Source of the DNA: Meghimatium bilineatum
Lineage: Eukaryota; Mollusca; Gastropoda; Stylommatophora; Philomycidae
Length of the DNA stretch: 64,000 nucleotides
Assembly: GCA_034231615.1 (NCBI GenBank)
Contig: CM067311.1
Location: 14,789,360-14,853,359, forward strand
Direction of reading: 5' to 3'
Part shown: positions 54,350 to 64,000 of the stretch, in pieces
Position numbering within the stretch: the stretch's first letter is position 1
Layout of the letters: every line of letters begins with the position of its first letter
The notes under the pieces: generated by a model
Database searches by the model: none
What the model saw: only the letters and a program-made list of their open reading frames with translations
What the model was told of the DNA's origin: nothing
Translations under genes and position numbers: made by a program

Positions 54350-54720
54350 ACTATATAGATATTAACCAAGACACACCTGTGATCTGTATCAAGAGAATAC
54401 AGAACACATTCTGCATGCATGTCAACACTATCAAGAGGAGAGGGGGAAATATTGCACGACTTCCAAACCTGAGGGGTTCCATGGATGACCTGAAGCGAAT
54501 TACACAGTTCATTGAAGCTGTTGATTATTATTGTAACCTGATAACTGACTGAAGCTGTTGGTTCTTATTGTAACCTGATAACTGACTGAAGCTGTTGGTT
54601 CTTATTGTAACCTGATAACTGACTGAAGCTGTTGGTTCTTATTGTAACCTGATAACTGACTGAAGCTGTTGGTTCTTATTGTAACCTGATAACTGACTGA
54701 ACAACAATGAAGAAGAAGAA
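54350..54720 (+). mobile_element. LINE 3' end with duplicated 3' UTR
   Basis: Complementary to the end of 45880-47000: ACATTCTGCATGCATGTCAA, CTATCAAGAGGAGAGGGGGA, CCATGGATGACCTGAAGCGA and TTCATTGAAGCTGTTG. It ends in tandem units and an AACAATGAAGAAGAAGAAAG tail. Confidence 0.85.
54530..54705 (+). repeat. 37-bp tandem repeat, about 5 copies
   Basis: TTCTTATTGTAACCTGATAA plus CTGACTGAAGCTGTTGG. The unit is the 3' UTR of the LINE that carries it. Confidence 0.95.
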
Positions 54721-54737
54721 AGTGTTGAACTGGCTTT

Positions 54738-54870
54738 GCATAATGTTCACATTTAGCAATGTTTTCACATAAAATGTTGACATTTAGCAATAGTTTCACA
54801 TAACAAATTTTGACATTTAGCAATGTTTTCACATAAGAAAATGTTGACGTTTAGCAATAGTTTCGCATAA
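54738..54870 (+). repeat. ~35-bp degenerate tandem repeat, about 4 copies
   Basis: GACATTTAGCAATGTTTTCA and CATAACAAATTT recur with changes. Confidence 0.88.
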
Positions 54871-54904
54871 CAAAGGCTCTGAGCTAGTCTTTTTTTTTAG
54901 AGAT

Positions 54905-54965
54905 GGTAGTTGTTTGGTTGCTGATCCAGCGGTTTCATCGGCTCATTTCTTTTGACCCAATGCCA
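54905..54965 (-). mobile_element. Repeat family H, 3' fragment
   Basis: Complement of GGTTGCTGATCCAGCGGT matches the end of 10040-10390. Confidence 0.65.
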
Positions 54966-55019
54966 TTGTGTGATATTTGCATGCGTTTGTGAACTGTTGT
55001 TTTGTTCCATATAATAGTG

Positions 55020-55301
55020 ATGACAAAAAGAATGAATCTTCCTCAACATCAAGAAAACACAAGTAATGGTTATTTCAAAGACATAAAACACCACAGCCTG
55101 CAAGATCAAAGTGAATGACATAGTATTAAAACAGGTCCACCAATTCAAATATTCAGGTACAACGAATACATCAGATGGAAGTTCAACAGAAATCAGAAGC
55201 ATAATGGGGCAGGCAAAAACAACATTCAGAAAAATTATAAATATATTGTGTAATATGACCTTGTCATTAGAGATGAGAAAGAGAGTTCTGCAGTGTTATA
55301 T
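55020..55301 (+). mobile_element. LINE type 1, part 1
   Basis: Reads VHQFKYSGTTNTSDGSSTEI, RSIMGQAKTTFRKI and LSLEMRKRVLQCYI before being cut by SINE B at 55302. It resumes at 55471. Confidence 0.82.
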
Positions 55302-55457
55302 TCTTCTTCAGCGCTCATTCTCAAACTCCCGCTTAATCTCTCTTGTAGCAGGACCATGGTTCTATTAGATTTCCAGCAGGATGTAATCCAGAGAATGGAA
55401 ATGCGTTGTGTCGTCGTTTTATTTGTGCCAATGGCCTGACACATCTATCTTTGGCGA
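55302..55457 (-). mobile_element. SINE family B inserted in a LINE
   Basis: Target duplication TGCAGTGTTATAT (55289-55301) and TGCAGTGCTATAT (55458-55470). Removing it restores the reading order of the LINE remnant on either side. Confidence 0.93.
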
Positions 55458-55470
55458 TGCAGTGCTATAT

Positions 55471-55900
55471 AACTCCTATACTAAAATATGGATGTGATTC
55501 TTGGACAAGAAATTTGGAAATTAGAAGCAGTAGAGATGTGGTTCTACAGAAGAATGCTGAGAATACCATAGAGTGCCAGAAAAACTAATGTGGAGGTTTT
55601 GAAAGAGTCAAATGCGAGACAGAGCTTAGTCAATAATGTAGTAAAAAGACAATCTTCATTTTTTGGCCACTCATGAGACAGGCAGGTTTGGAGAACTTAG
55701 TCACAACATGCAAGATTGAGGGCAACAGAGGCAACGTGAGAAAATATTAGACAGTTTGACAACCTGGCACGGCAGGGAAACAACAATTCTAATACATAAT
55801 ACTGGAGACAGAGCTGTAGAGAGCAATAATCTCCTATGCCAGCCGGCATGGCACCTGATGATGATGAATATGTTCCATTTATCTGACCTTGGAGGAAGAA
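55471..55900 (+). mobile_element. LINE type 1, part 2
   Basis: Continues with TPILKYGCDSWTRNLEIRSS, then shifted text equivalent to 1565-2000 on the other strand (RRMLRIP, VNNVVKRQSSFFGHS, GNRGN). Ends near GGCACCTGATGATGATG. Confidence 0.78.
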
Positions 55901-56544
55901 GCATTTTCCTGACTTCATCCAGCACAGGACATTCAAGAAGATGGTCAAGTTTCATAGACATGAGTGCTGGCAGAGATTTTTCAGGGACAATTAACTCATG
56001 AGGTGAGGTTATATGCGCAAGTTGTGCATATTACAAGCATATAGGAGCATATTCTTCTGCAGTAGAAGTAATAGTCCACAATCTACTTACCTTGCATCTG
56101 AATGTACAAGTTAGATCTAATATTCCATCGTAGTTGAAAAAGCTATGTCCCGCGCTGAATATTATTCAACTATTTTACTATTATTTCCCTTTTTTGTATG
56201 CATCAGTTGATTGGTTATACCAATACGGGACTTCCTGTCAGCTGTAAGAATTATTTTCATTTATCCTCATGCTCTTTCTTGAATTATTTATATAAACTAT
56301 TATTTGAAGCAACATTGTTCTGTCTTTATGTTATTTATTTGTTGGTTATACCAAAAGGGATAAGTCTTCAGATGTTACTTTTCATAAAAATCAAATAAAT
56401 AATTATTGATAAATATAAATGATAAAAACAAAGACGTTGCAGGCCATCATTTTTTTAATTAGATTTTTATGATTGCTGATCCAGATTAGATTTTTATGAA
56501 AAGTAACATTTTATTCAGACACAGTCCCAAAAGATGGCAGGTGT
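55901..56544. other. Unassigned A+T-rich DNA
   Basis: TTATACCAA and TTATTTATTT motifs recur, but no gene or element is called. Confidence 0.35.
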
Positions 56545-56772
56545 GAACCAGAAATATTGTGGACACATTAAAAGACAATGACACCTTGTTAAAGATCTTA
56601 CTTGAGGGTAAAGTTGAGGGAAGCGAGCAGTGGGGAAGAAGAGATACAAATGAGAGAGTAACATCGTGAGATGAGCAGATTACAGTCTAGCAGAGTGCAC
56701 CACCAAAACAAAAGATGGAATTCACCAGGACTGTCGCAGCCAGCCAAACTTTGTTTGGAGATGGCACTTGAT
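56545..56772 (+). mobile_element. LINE type 2, 3' end
   Basis: GTGGACACATTAAAAGACA, AGATCTTACTTGAGGGTAAA, AGAGATACAAATGAGAGAGT and GGCACTTGATGATAATC. Confidence 0.8.
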
Positions 56773-56774
56773 GA

Positions 56775-57145
56775 TAATCTATGAACCACAAGTACGGGCC
56801 CAGAGATGACATGCACACCAGAGTGCATAGGCTGGCACTCTATAGCTGGTCCAGCATCAGGGTCAGCGAACCACAGCTGACCAAGACCCTCAGTACACTT
56901 CCACGCAGTGGGTCTGCTGTAGCCTGGCCAAGTACTAGGGATCGAAGATACAGGAATGCCAACCCGGCCCCAAAAATGCTGGCTGAAGACGGATGTATCA
57001 GGTCAAAAGGCACAGATAACTCAGCTTGCTGTAAAACATGACAACACAGATCACCCTCATATGTCCTTCTAAGGACGGTCAGCGGGATGCTTTCAGAGGG
57101 TCGCCACAAGGCGTACGACAAAGAAGAAAAGAAAGATGAACCAGA
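56775..57145 (+). mobile_element. SINE family E
   Basis: GGGCCCAGAGATGACATGCA, CAGCATCAGGGTCAGCGAAC, CCAACCCGGCCCCAAAAATG, then the core GCTGAAGACGGATGTATCAG and a distinct 3' end with CGACAAAGAAGAAAAGAAAG. In sense orientation the core lies about 200 bp in. Confidence 0.88.
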
Positions 57146-57555
57146 AGTACAGGTCGTTTTGTACTTCAATTGCAATCTCCATCAATGTTTTTATTATATA
57201 TGTATAGAGCATTTCTTGTGCCTTTTCCTTCCTCAAATCAACATTGCTCTTCTGCAATTTCTAGTTTCAATTTTCCTCATATTCGTCTCATGATTATACG
57301 AAGTAGGATCTTGGGTGTTCTGGCTCTCACTGTTCGGTGATCTTCACATTCTACTACACCAGGTTTTCTTTGGTAAGGCTATCAATATTGATTGCAATAA
57401 ATCAGATGGGATATCAAATCTTTTATAGATATCATTTCGCATTTTGGTGATTATTTCTATGTCATACTCCCCTAGAACTTATGATTCATCCTTTGTAATA
57501 TTATCTGGTCCAGGAGATTTATTGTATTTCAAGTGTTGTATAGTTTCTTTTCTAT
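57146..57555 (-). mobile_element. LINE reverse transcriptase fragment
   Basis: The minus strand reads KYNKSPGPDNITKDES, EIITKMRNDIYKRFDIPSDL and LIALPKKTWCS, the first conserved blocks of a non-LTR reverse transcriptase, then FEEGKGTRNAL. Active-site block absent. Confidence 0.82.
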
Positions 57556-57716
57556 AATATATGGTTCAGAAACATGGACAATAAACAAACAATTAGAAGA
57601 CAGAATTGATGCCTTTGTGATGTGGGTATATAAAAGAATATGAACATCATAGAAAGAGCTTCTAACATGATGAAGGCTTCTAATATTAAGAAAGAATTAT
57701 TAAAGAATATAAAGAT
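57556..57716 (+). mobile_element. LINE type 2, part 1 of an interrupted copy
   Basis: GAAACATGGACAATAAACAA and AGACAGAATTGATGCCTTTG match 5410-5460. It is cut at 57716 and continues at 58218. Confidence 0.78.
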
Positions 57717-58217
57717 TTATCAATCTATACTCTGTGGCCGTTGTTTGTCTTGCGGCATAAGGGGTGGAAGGGTTCTCTAGAGATGACCTTCCTGTGCGCT
57801 GTTTGTAAGCTTGTTCCTGTGATTTATGGGATCCATCTTTAACATGGTCTGCCTCTATGTGTCATGGCCATCTGTGGCATGCTGTCTGTTGGTAGTCTGG
57901 AAGCGTGTGAAAACCACTTGATCTGTTGTCTTTTAATTATGTTCCAATACTGGTATTGTTTTGGTTATCTATCTGATGTTATCGTTTCTAATTCTATCTC
58001 TTAATGACACTCTTGAGTATTCTTCGTAGACATGTCATTTCTGCTGTCACTATTTTTCTTTTGTCTTGAGCTGACATTGTCCAGGTTTGACACTGGTAAC
58101 ATAGTGATGGAATAATAATAGTCTTGTATAATGCAACTTTAGTGTGTGTTTGTAAAATGTCATATGTTTACATTTTTGTACTTGAAAATACATGTCATCT
58201 GTCCTAGGATCTGCTAA
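57717..58217 (-). mobile_element. Insertion containing LINE type 6 C-terminus
   Basis: Flanked by ATAAAGAT at 57709-57716 and 58218-58225. The minus strand of 57735-58100 matches 27400-27890 (ITEIKSK, PSDS and RDRIRN equivalents). The remaining 100 bp is unassigned. Confidence 0.75.
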
Positions 58218-58460
58218 ATAAAGATCAAACAAAATAAAATATTTTGGATATATTAATAGACATGACACTTTGTTGAAGACCTTACTTGGGGGTAAAGTCA
58301 AGGGAAGCTTGCAAGAGGTGGGCAGAGATACAAGTGGGAGAGTAACATTACGAGATGGACAGATTGTGGTCTAACAGAGTGCACAACCAAGACAAGAGAT
58401 GGGCTGTTGGAGGTCTGTTTCATTCAATCTTCGTTGTGGAGATCGCACTTAATGATGATG
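58218..58460 (+). mobile_element. LINE type 2, part 2 of the interrupted copy
   Basis: AAAGATCAAACAAAATAAAA, GAAGACCTTACTTGGGGGTA, AGATACAAGTGGGAGAGTAA and AATGATGATGAT. Confidence 0.8.
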
Positions 58461-58917
58461 ATAGCTTTTTTCACCTCTGCAGTTAATATACAGGGGCTTC
58501 ATTGTTGTACTGTATGGCTGTTTCATTTCTACTATCTTTGCAGTTAATATTGTTTATTGTATTCTTCCCGTCTATGCATGATTTTATTTTCTCTATTAAC
58601 ATATAATGATGGTGGTCCTCCTTCGCAAGCGAAGATTGACATGGTATGAATAAACAATAAAATTTGGTGTACAAGTAGAAAAAACATTTGTGATTGTATA
58701 ATTTGGTTTGGGTCTATGAGTTCGTAGATGCCCAATGAGACTAATTCGTGCCAGGAAAGTTCTTTTGCAGTGCGTGAAGGAGTGCAGTGGGTCCAGAGTA
58801 GGAGAGTTTTCTGATTCATCCCTTCGCTTCCGTCGCTTATAAATTGTCCACAGTGTTTTCTTTTTTTTTTAAATTTAGTGATGTCAGCAGTGATCTGGTT
58901 GTGCCAACCAGAGAAAT
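58461..58917. other. Unassigned DNA
   Basis: A 91-codon minus frame at 58544-58819 has no visible family; its overlap with a second frame makes chance likely. Confidence 0.35.
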
Positions 58918-59420
58918 CAAAGGATGTAGTTTCACAGGAGCTAGAATCGATGATGTAGTCTCACAGGAGCTAGAATCGATGATGTAGTTTCACAGGAGCT
59001 AGAATCGATGATGTAGTTTCACAGGAGCTAGAATCGATGATGTAGTCTCACAGGAGCTAGAATCGATGATGTAGTTTCACAAGAGCTAGAATCGATGATG
59101 TAGTTTCACAGGAGCTAGAATCGATGATGTAGTCTCACAGGAGCTAGAATCGATGATGTAGTCTCACAGGAGCTAGAATCGATGATGTAGTTTCACAGGA
59201 GCTAGAATCGATGTAGTCTCACAGGAGCTAGAATCGATGATGTAGTCTCACAGGAGCTAGAATCGATGATGTAGTCTCACAGGAGCTAGAATCGATGATG
59301 TAGTCTCACAGGAGCTAGAATCGATGATGTAGTCTCACAGGAGTTAGAATCGATGATGTAGTCTCACAGGAGCTAGAATCGATGATGTAGTCTCACAGTA
59401 GCTAGAATCGATGATGTAGG
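58918..59420 (+). repeat. Minisatellite, 29-bp unit, about 17 copies
   Basis: GATGATGTAGTCTCACAGGA plus GCTAGAATC, alternating TCTC and TTTC variants. One copy near 59213 lacks 3 bp. Confidence 0.97.
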
Positions 59421-59429
59421 GCTGGATAT

Positions 59430-60120
59430 AGTTCTTTAGGTGATCCTTAAGGAATTTTTTCTGCCCTCCGCTTGAATACCATCGCACAGATCTTCATAGA
59501 ATAATCTCTTTGGAAGGCACTTGTCTGGCATACGGACGAAAAGTGGCCAGTCCAGTGGAGTTGCGATCTAGTGAACAGGGCATGGATGATTTGCATATGG
59601 GACTTTTGAAGGATTTCCATGTCTGGTACTTGATCCTGCCAACGTACTTCCATGAGGTTTCTTCGAAGGTGGGAAGAGTTAAGCTGTCGAGCGTGTCTTG
59701 CATAGACAGTCCAGGATGACGCAACATAAAGCAGTGTTGGCAGAACAACAGCGTTCTAGACGTCCAACTTGGTTGTCAAACTGAGACCATGCTTGATCCA
59801 GACGTTGACACTAAAGGTCCCGAATGGCGCAAGTAATACGCAGGGCAACATCCTCGTCAATTGTCGCAGTTTGTAATAGGTTGCTAATGAGATATACGAA
59901 CTTAGTGATGGCATTGTGTTTCTGTCCTTTTACTGTGATCACTGGTTCTGTATATGGGACACCGGGCGCCGGACATTACTAATGTCTTCGCGGTGCTGAT
60001 GGTGAGACCGAACACATTACAGGCCAAAGAAAAGAGGTCCATACTGTTCTGCATGTCTTTCAGACTGGTAGCGTTTAGTGCACAATCATCGGCGAACAAG
60101 ACGTTACGAACAATGTCGTC
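59430..60120 (-). mobile_element. LINE type 7 with reverse transcriptase motif
   Basis: The minus strand reads LFADDCALNATSLKDMQNSM (active site F-A-D-D), FSLACNVFGLTISTAKT, then after frameshifts SMQDTLDSLTLPTFEETSWK and TGLATFRPYARQVPSKEIIL. This overlaps in protein space with 47030-47830. Confidence 0.85.
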
Positions 60121-60274
60121 TTAGTTTTGGTCTTGGCTTTCAATCTACTAAGATTGAATATTCTTTCATTAGTTCGATAGTGAAAACAAATATCTGTACT
60201 GTTATTCTGGAAGGCATCATTTCGTATATGATCTTCCTTATACACCTACACTCTAAGAAGTTGACACAAAATAA

Positions 60275-60420
60275 TAATAAGAAGACGATGGACTGACGAC
60301 ATTAAAGATAATATGAATACATCGCTAGAAAATGCAAGCCACATCGCCCAAGACAGAGAGAGGTTCAGAGAGTTCATTGGGAAGACAACGTTCTGGAAGG
60401 AATACGTCACATGACACAAT
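60275..60420 (+). mobile_element. LINE type 5, C-terminal fragment
   Basis: AAGAAGACGATGGACTGACG, AGACAGAGAGAGGTTCAGAG and ACGTTCTGGAAGGAATACGT. Confidence 0.8.
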
Positions 60421-60434
60421 TAAATGTAGAAGCT

Positions 60435-60790
60435 AACACCGTGTACACTAAACACTTTTTGTATTTAGAACCCAACACTCTAACCACTAGACAATCTTTT
60501 CATTTAGAAACTAACACTCTAATCACCAAACAGTTGCTTCATTTAGAACAAAAACTCTAATTACTAATCAATCATTTCATTTACAACCAACACTCTAATC
60601 GCTAAACAATCGTTTCACTTAGAAACCAACACTGTAATTACTAAACACTAGTTTCATTTAGAAACCAACACTCTCACCACAAAACATTCATTTCATTTAT
60701 AAACCAACACTCTAATCACCAAACAATCGTTTCATTTAGAAACCAACACTCTAACCATTAAACAATGTTATAGTTAGAAATCAACATTAT
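60435..60790 (+). repeat. Degenerate ~39-bp tandem repeat, about 9 copies
   Basis: TTTCATTTAGAAACCAACAC, TCTAA(T/C)CACTAAACAATC recur with changes and length variation. Confidence 0.92.
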
Positions 60791-60876
60791 AAGAACCAAC
60801 AATTAAATTTTTATAAATAAGATAATGCAATTATGTCCCTGTTTGTGGACAGCAATTCGTTGGACTTATTTTACAG

Positions 60877-60965
60877 GTACGGTACAAGTCACCTGGTGCT
60901 AAAAATCACGTTTACACCGGATCATGTTTTGACATTGACCCTCTGCTCTGTTGTTATCAGATCAG
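60877..60965 (+). other. Possible isolated exon
   Basis: After ACTTATTTTACAG a frame gives VRYKSPGAKNHVYTGSCFDI and continues to a possible CAG/GTTATA donor. No neighbour exon was found, so it may be chance. Confidence 0.15.
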
Positions 60966-61199
60966 GTTATAGATTACAGACAATAGATTAGACAACTTGG
61001 TCAGACCACATTTCATTGTGTTCTATTGCTCTTACAGATCGCAATAATTGACGCTTTTTCATTGATGCTACCGGGTTGTGTGTGTGGGGGGAAGGGCTTA
61101 ACAATCTGGGCAATATCCTTATTGGAATATGCTACCAGAGCCGAATGTCTTCAAGAAATAGGCATTGATCATTTGATGGAAATTACATCAGATTGTGAA

Positions 61200-61690
61200 C
61201 AGATTGCATCAATAAGAAGTGGAAAAAAACAGCTACTCGCCATACATAGAAATAAGAAGAGCGGTAAGATAAAAGTGTATTTTATCACCAAGCATATTTA
61301 ATATCTTCACAGAAAATATTTTTAAACATATAGAAGGAATGTCAGGACTCAAGATCAGTGGGAAAATAATAAACAACATGAGATGTGCAAATGAGACTCT
61401 TTTTTTTCAACAGAAAGTGAACATGAACTACAAAGACTAGTAGATCAAGCTGATAAATCAAGTAAAGAATATGGACTGGTTTTAAACAAACAAACAAAAC
61501 CATGATAATCAGTAAAGTCACTGAAGAACAGGTGCTGAACATAAAAATACATGTAGAGAAACTACAAGTAGAACATCATCAATATCTTGGACACATAATC
61601 ACAGATGATTGCAGATGTGAATCAGAAGTTAACAGGAGAATAGGAATTGTTAAAAGTACTTTCATTGACATGAGGAAAATATTAACATCT
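61200..61690 (+). mobile_element. LINE type 2, reverse transcriptase part
   Basis: KKQLLAIHRNKKSGKIKVYF then VTEEQVLNIKIHVEKLQVEH and HHQYLGHIITDDCRCESEVN, matching 4860-5330. It is interrupted at about 61690. Confidence 0.82.
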
Positions 61691-61985
61691 AAAGAAGCTC
61701 ATCATCAGGTAGCAGATCCTGAACAGGATGTAGCAATCATCACAGCCTTTCGAAACTTCTGTCTATCTTGAGCCAGTCTTTCGGCTTCTGTTATTGTCAT
61801 GTTCAGGTGATCTTTGATGTCTTGCATCCTTCTTCTTCTGGGTCTGCCTCTTGTTCGTATTCCTGGCATCATCCCCTCCACTATGGTTTTATCTAGTCTG
61901 TTATGGCGTTTGATTAGCCAAAATATTGTAGTTTTCTGGAAAGAACCATGCTATTTAGCCAGTTTTCTTTTACATTCATTTCTCT
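61691..61985 (-). mobile_element. LINE type 1, fragment inserted in type 2
   Basis: CATCATCAGGTAGCAGATCC, TTGAGCCAGTCTTTCGGCTT and TGGGTCTGCCTCTTGTTCG match 32570-32735. It splits the surrounding type 2 element. Confidence 0.75.
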
Positions 61986-62370
61986 CAGGACAATAACCAA
62001 ACAATTAGAAGACAGAGTTGGTGTCTATGAGATGTGGATATATAGAAGAATAGGGAGAACATCATGGAAGATAGAACAAAACAATCAAAGAGGTTCTATC
62101 AGCACTTAGAATGAAGAAAGAATTATTGAAAGAAATAAAGATCAAGCTAATAAAATATTTTTACACATTAAAAGACATGACACCTTATTGAAGACCTTAC
62201 TTGAGAGTAAAGTCGAGGGGAGGCGAACAAGAAGTGGGCAAAGATACAAGTGGGAGAGTAACATCACAAGATGGACATGTTACAGTCTAGCAGAGTGCAC
62301 CACCAAAACAAAAGATGGGATGTTGGAGGTCTGTTGCAGCCAACCTTCGGTTGCGGAGACGGCAGTTTAT
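61986..62370 (+). mobile_element. LINE type 2, 3' part
   Basis: AACAATTAGAAGACAGAGTT, TTGAAGACCTTACTTGAGAG, and the frame RYKWESNITRWTCYSLAECT. Confidence 0.82.
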
Positions 62371-63054
62371 GATGAAGACCAGAACCGTATATATGACTTT
62401 GCTAAAGGAAGTTGGAGGGATGGGGGATTGTTCATTTAAAAAAAATATAATGGCTCTACTTTTGTAGGATTTCAGCGAAAATCTGGTTAAAACGATGGAG
62501 GGGGTTCGGCAATTTTTTTTTTAAACTTGTTTGTACTGAATGTCATGTACAATTGTCCCAAGAGTTTGATAAATGGACGACTAAAATCTCTTGCCGAGGC
62601 ACGATCCTTTCAAACCTAAGATCCGAGTCTATGTTGGTTATATCAGGCCGTGTTGGGTTTTATCTTTGTGTGTCCTTGTGGTCTGTGACAATTAAATATC
62701 CGTGCATCTAAAGAAAATCTATAGTGCCAAACGTCTTCTGTGGGAAGAGTTCCTTTGCTCAAGTGGATTTGGGGGGGGGGGGTGGAAATTCTGAAAAAAG
62801 AGTAGAAGTCCTGAGAAGGACTAACATAAATGAGAATGACTCTTTGACCCTATATGAGAAGGGACTACCAACCCCACTCCCCAAAAGCCTCCTTAGTCAC
62901 CGGTTACGACATGCATGGAAGATAAACAATTCCGAGAAGAACTGAAACTCTTTGCAAAAAATACGTGGAAATCTTGATATTGACTAGAATAGAAGTAAGA
63001 AACATCGTTTATGTGACTTGAGTCCCATAAAAGGCTGAGGAAAGTCCATGGGGC
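62371..63054. other. Unassigned DNA
   Basis: TGACCCTATATGAGAAGGG and CATGCATGGAAGATAAACA near 62845-62935 look like a scrap of SINE A in reverse. A G-run at 62770-62782 is present. No gene seen. Confidence 0.35.
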
Positions 63055-63160
63055 CCTGGATAGGTAACTAAGGCAATTAAAGGGTAATCAAGGTAACCTG
63101 GAAAGGTCACTAAGGTAACTAAAGGGTAATTAAGGTAAACTAGAAAGGTAACTTAGAGGG
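63055..63160 (+). repeat. Short degenerate tandem repeat
   Basis: GGTAACTAAGG and AAAGGGTAAT(C/T)AAGGTAA occur about three times. Confidence 0.8.
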
Positions 63161-63194
63161 GATAATGTTGGCTCTAAGAGGATATGGACAATAA

Positions 63195-63322
63195 AGATTT
63201 AGAAACAGGTTTAGAGTTTTCATGAGATTTAGAAACTCAGGTTTAGAGTTTTCATGAGATTTAGAAACTCAGGTTTAGAGTTTTCATGAGATTTAGAAAC
63301 TCAGGTTTAGAGTTTTCATGAG
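63195..63322 (+). repeat. 32-bp tandem repeat, 4 copies
   Basis: GAGATTTAGAAACTCAGGTT plus TAGAGTTTTCAT, near identical. Confidence 0.96.
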
Positions 63323-63507
63323 ATCGACTGTTGCATGTCTTCTCATATCTCAGTCTGGAAACATTGTAACAACAAAAAAGGTTGTGTTCGACCCATCCGC
63401 TAGAGAGTGGTTATCTGTAGATACGGGAAAGGAAAGATTGTAGAATTAAAACCCTTTCCTTCTTTATAACGTATTTTAGTAAAACAGAACACTTAATACT
63501 ACAATAT

Positions 63508-63780
63508 CGCCCGTGTGTTGCCTGGGCCCGAAAGGGGAGCAAAGAATAGCAACACTGTTTACCTTCCACGCATGTCGTAAAAGGCGACTAAGGAGGTTAT
63601 GGGAGGGAGTTGGCTGTCCCATCCCATATAGGACCAGTGACCCAAACCCATGATGAAGTCGGATGTGTCAGGCCGAAAGGCGCAGATATTGCAGCAATGC
63701 TGTAAACCATGATACAAATCATTCCGTTCTCCGGACTACATCCTGCTAATCGACAAGAGTTTGAGAACGAAGAAGAAGAC
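63508..63780 (+). mobile_element. SINE family A, full length, perfect target duplication
   Basis: ACTACAATAT at 63498-63507 and 63781-63790. Begins CGCCCGTGTGTTGCCTGGGC and ends GAACGAAGAAGAAG. Core GAAGTCGGATGTGTCAGGCC is intact, so this is one of the youngest copies. Confidence 0.95.
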
Positions 63781-63879
63781 ACTACAATATAAAACAAGTG
63801 AAAGGGTTCAAAAGACACGGAAGACTAAATAATAAACAAATACATCGTTCTATACAGATTTTCCCCATATAACTCCGAT

Positions 63880-63965
63880 CATCCCCACAAATCAGCCCGC
63901 CTGCCATGGTTACCACTCACAGCACGTAACTCCGTAGCTTTAAGCGATGATATTCAGATTATAAT
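63880..63965 (-). mobile_element. tRNA-headed SINE, internal fragment
   Basis: ACTCACAGCACGTAACTCCG and TAGCTTTAAGCGATGAT match, in reverse, the body of the element at 31020-31070 and 28500-28560. Confidence 0.7.
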
Positions 63966-64000
63966 GGAAAAAAATTTGGTACAGTACAAGTAGATGCCAC

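Overview
This window looks like nuclear DNA of an animal, most likely a mollusc and probably a gastropod. The organism call is an inference. It is A+T-rich by eye, has GT-AG introns, and is crowded with short interspersed elements, decayed LINEs and minisatellites. Many LINE 3' ends encode protein styles that I associate with snail and slug genomes (for example 'FRLRTGHNRL ... CPCG ... EHIL' tails). There are no operons, ribosome binding sites or CRISPR arrays. Most short open frames here are retroelement debris or chance.

Two host genes can be supported, both on the + strand. Gene 1 (2868-12049, 5' end outside or unseen) is the C-terminal part of a single-pass membrane receptor. Three exons join in matching phase: an extracellular exon (2868-3084), a transmembrane and juxtamembrane exon (6279-6542) and a last coding exon (11973-12049). 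The short cytoplasmic tail holds three Y-x-N motifs, the consensus for Grb2-type SH2 domains. Gene 2 (27189-52971, 5' end not found) has six small exons (27189-27318, 28994-29101, 32409-32473, 37961-38302, 40533-40604, 42985-43037) followed by a very large terminal exon (48896-52971). It encodes a Ser/Thr/Lys-rich, apparently disordered protein with about twelve 11-residue repeats, nine of them carrying an [ST]-P-x-K phosphorylation consensus. The first five junctions keep frame. The junction into the large exon does not, so a small exon is probably missing from my model.

The rest is repeats. Three related SINE-like families (A about 280 bp, B about 155 bp, E about 330 bp) and a 1.33-kb composite element (F, 33793-35122) share one central core, roughly GAAGACGGATGTGTCAGGCC. 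A and B also share a 3' module ending in (GAA)n, and several LINE fragments end in a similar (GAA)n tail. Many copies have exact target-site duplications of 8 to 12 bp, and several are nested, so relative insertion order can be read directly. Separate tRNA-headed SINEs occur at 19606-20136, 28441-28660, 30930-31395 and 32205-32375. DNA transposons are represented by a hAT-type MITE with an 8-bp duplication (12573-12753) and a decayed Tc1/mariner copy (21317-22195).

Layout: 1-2.8 kb minisatellites, a LINE and a B SINE; 2.9-12 kb gene 1 with introns full of minisatellites and LINEs; 12-27 kb intergenic repeats (MITE, Tc1, tRNA SINEs, LINE ends, minisatellites); 27-53 kb gene 2, whose introns hold LINEs, the F element and nested SINEs; 53-64 kb LINE fragments, SINEs and minisatellites with no convincing gene.
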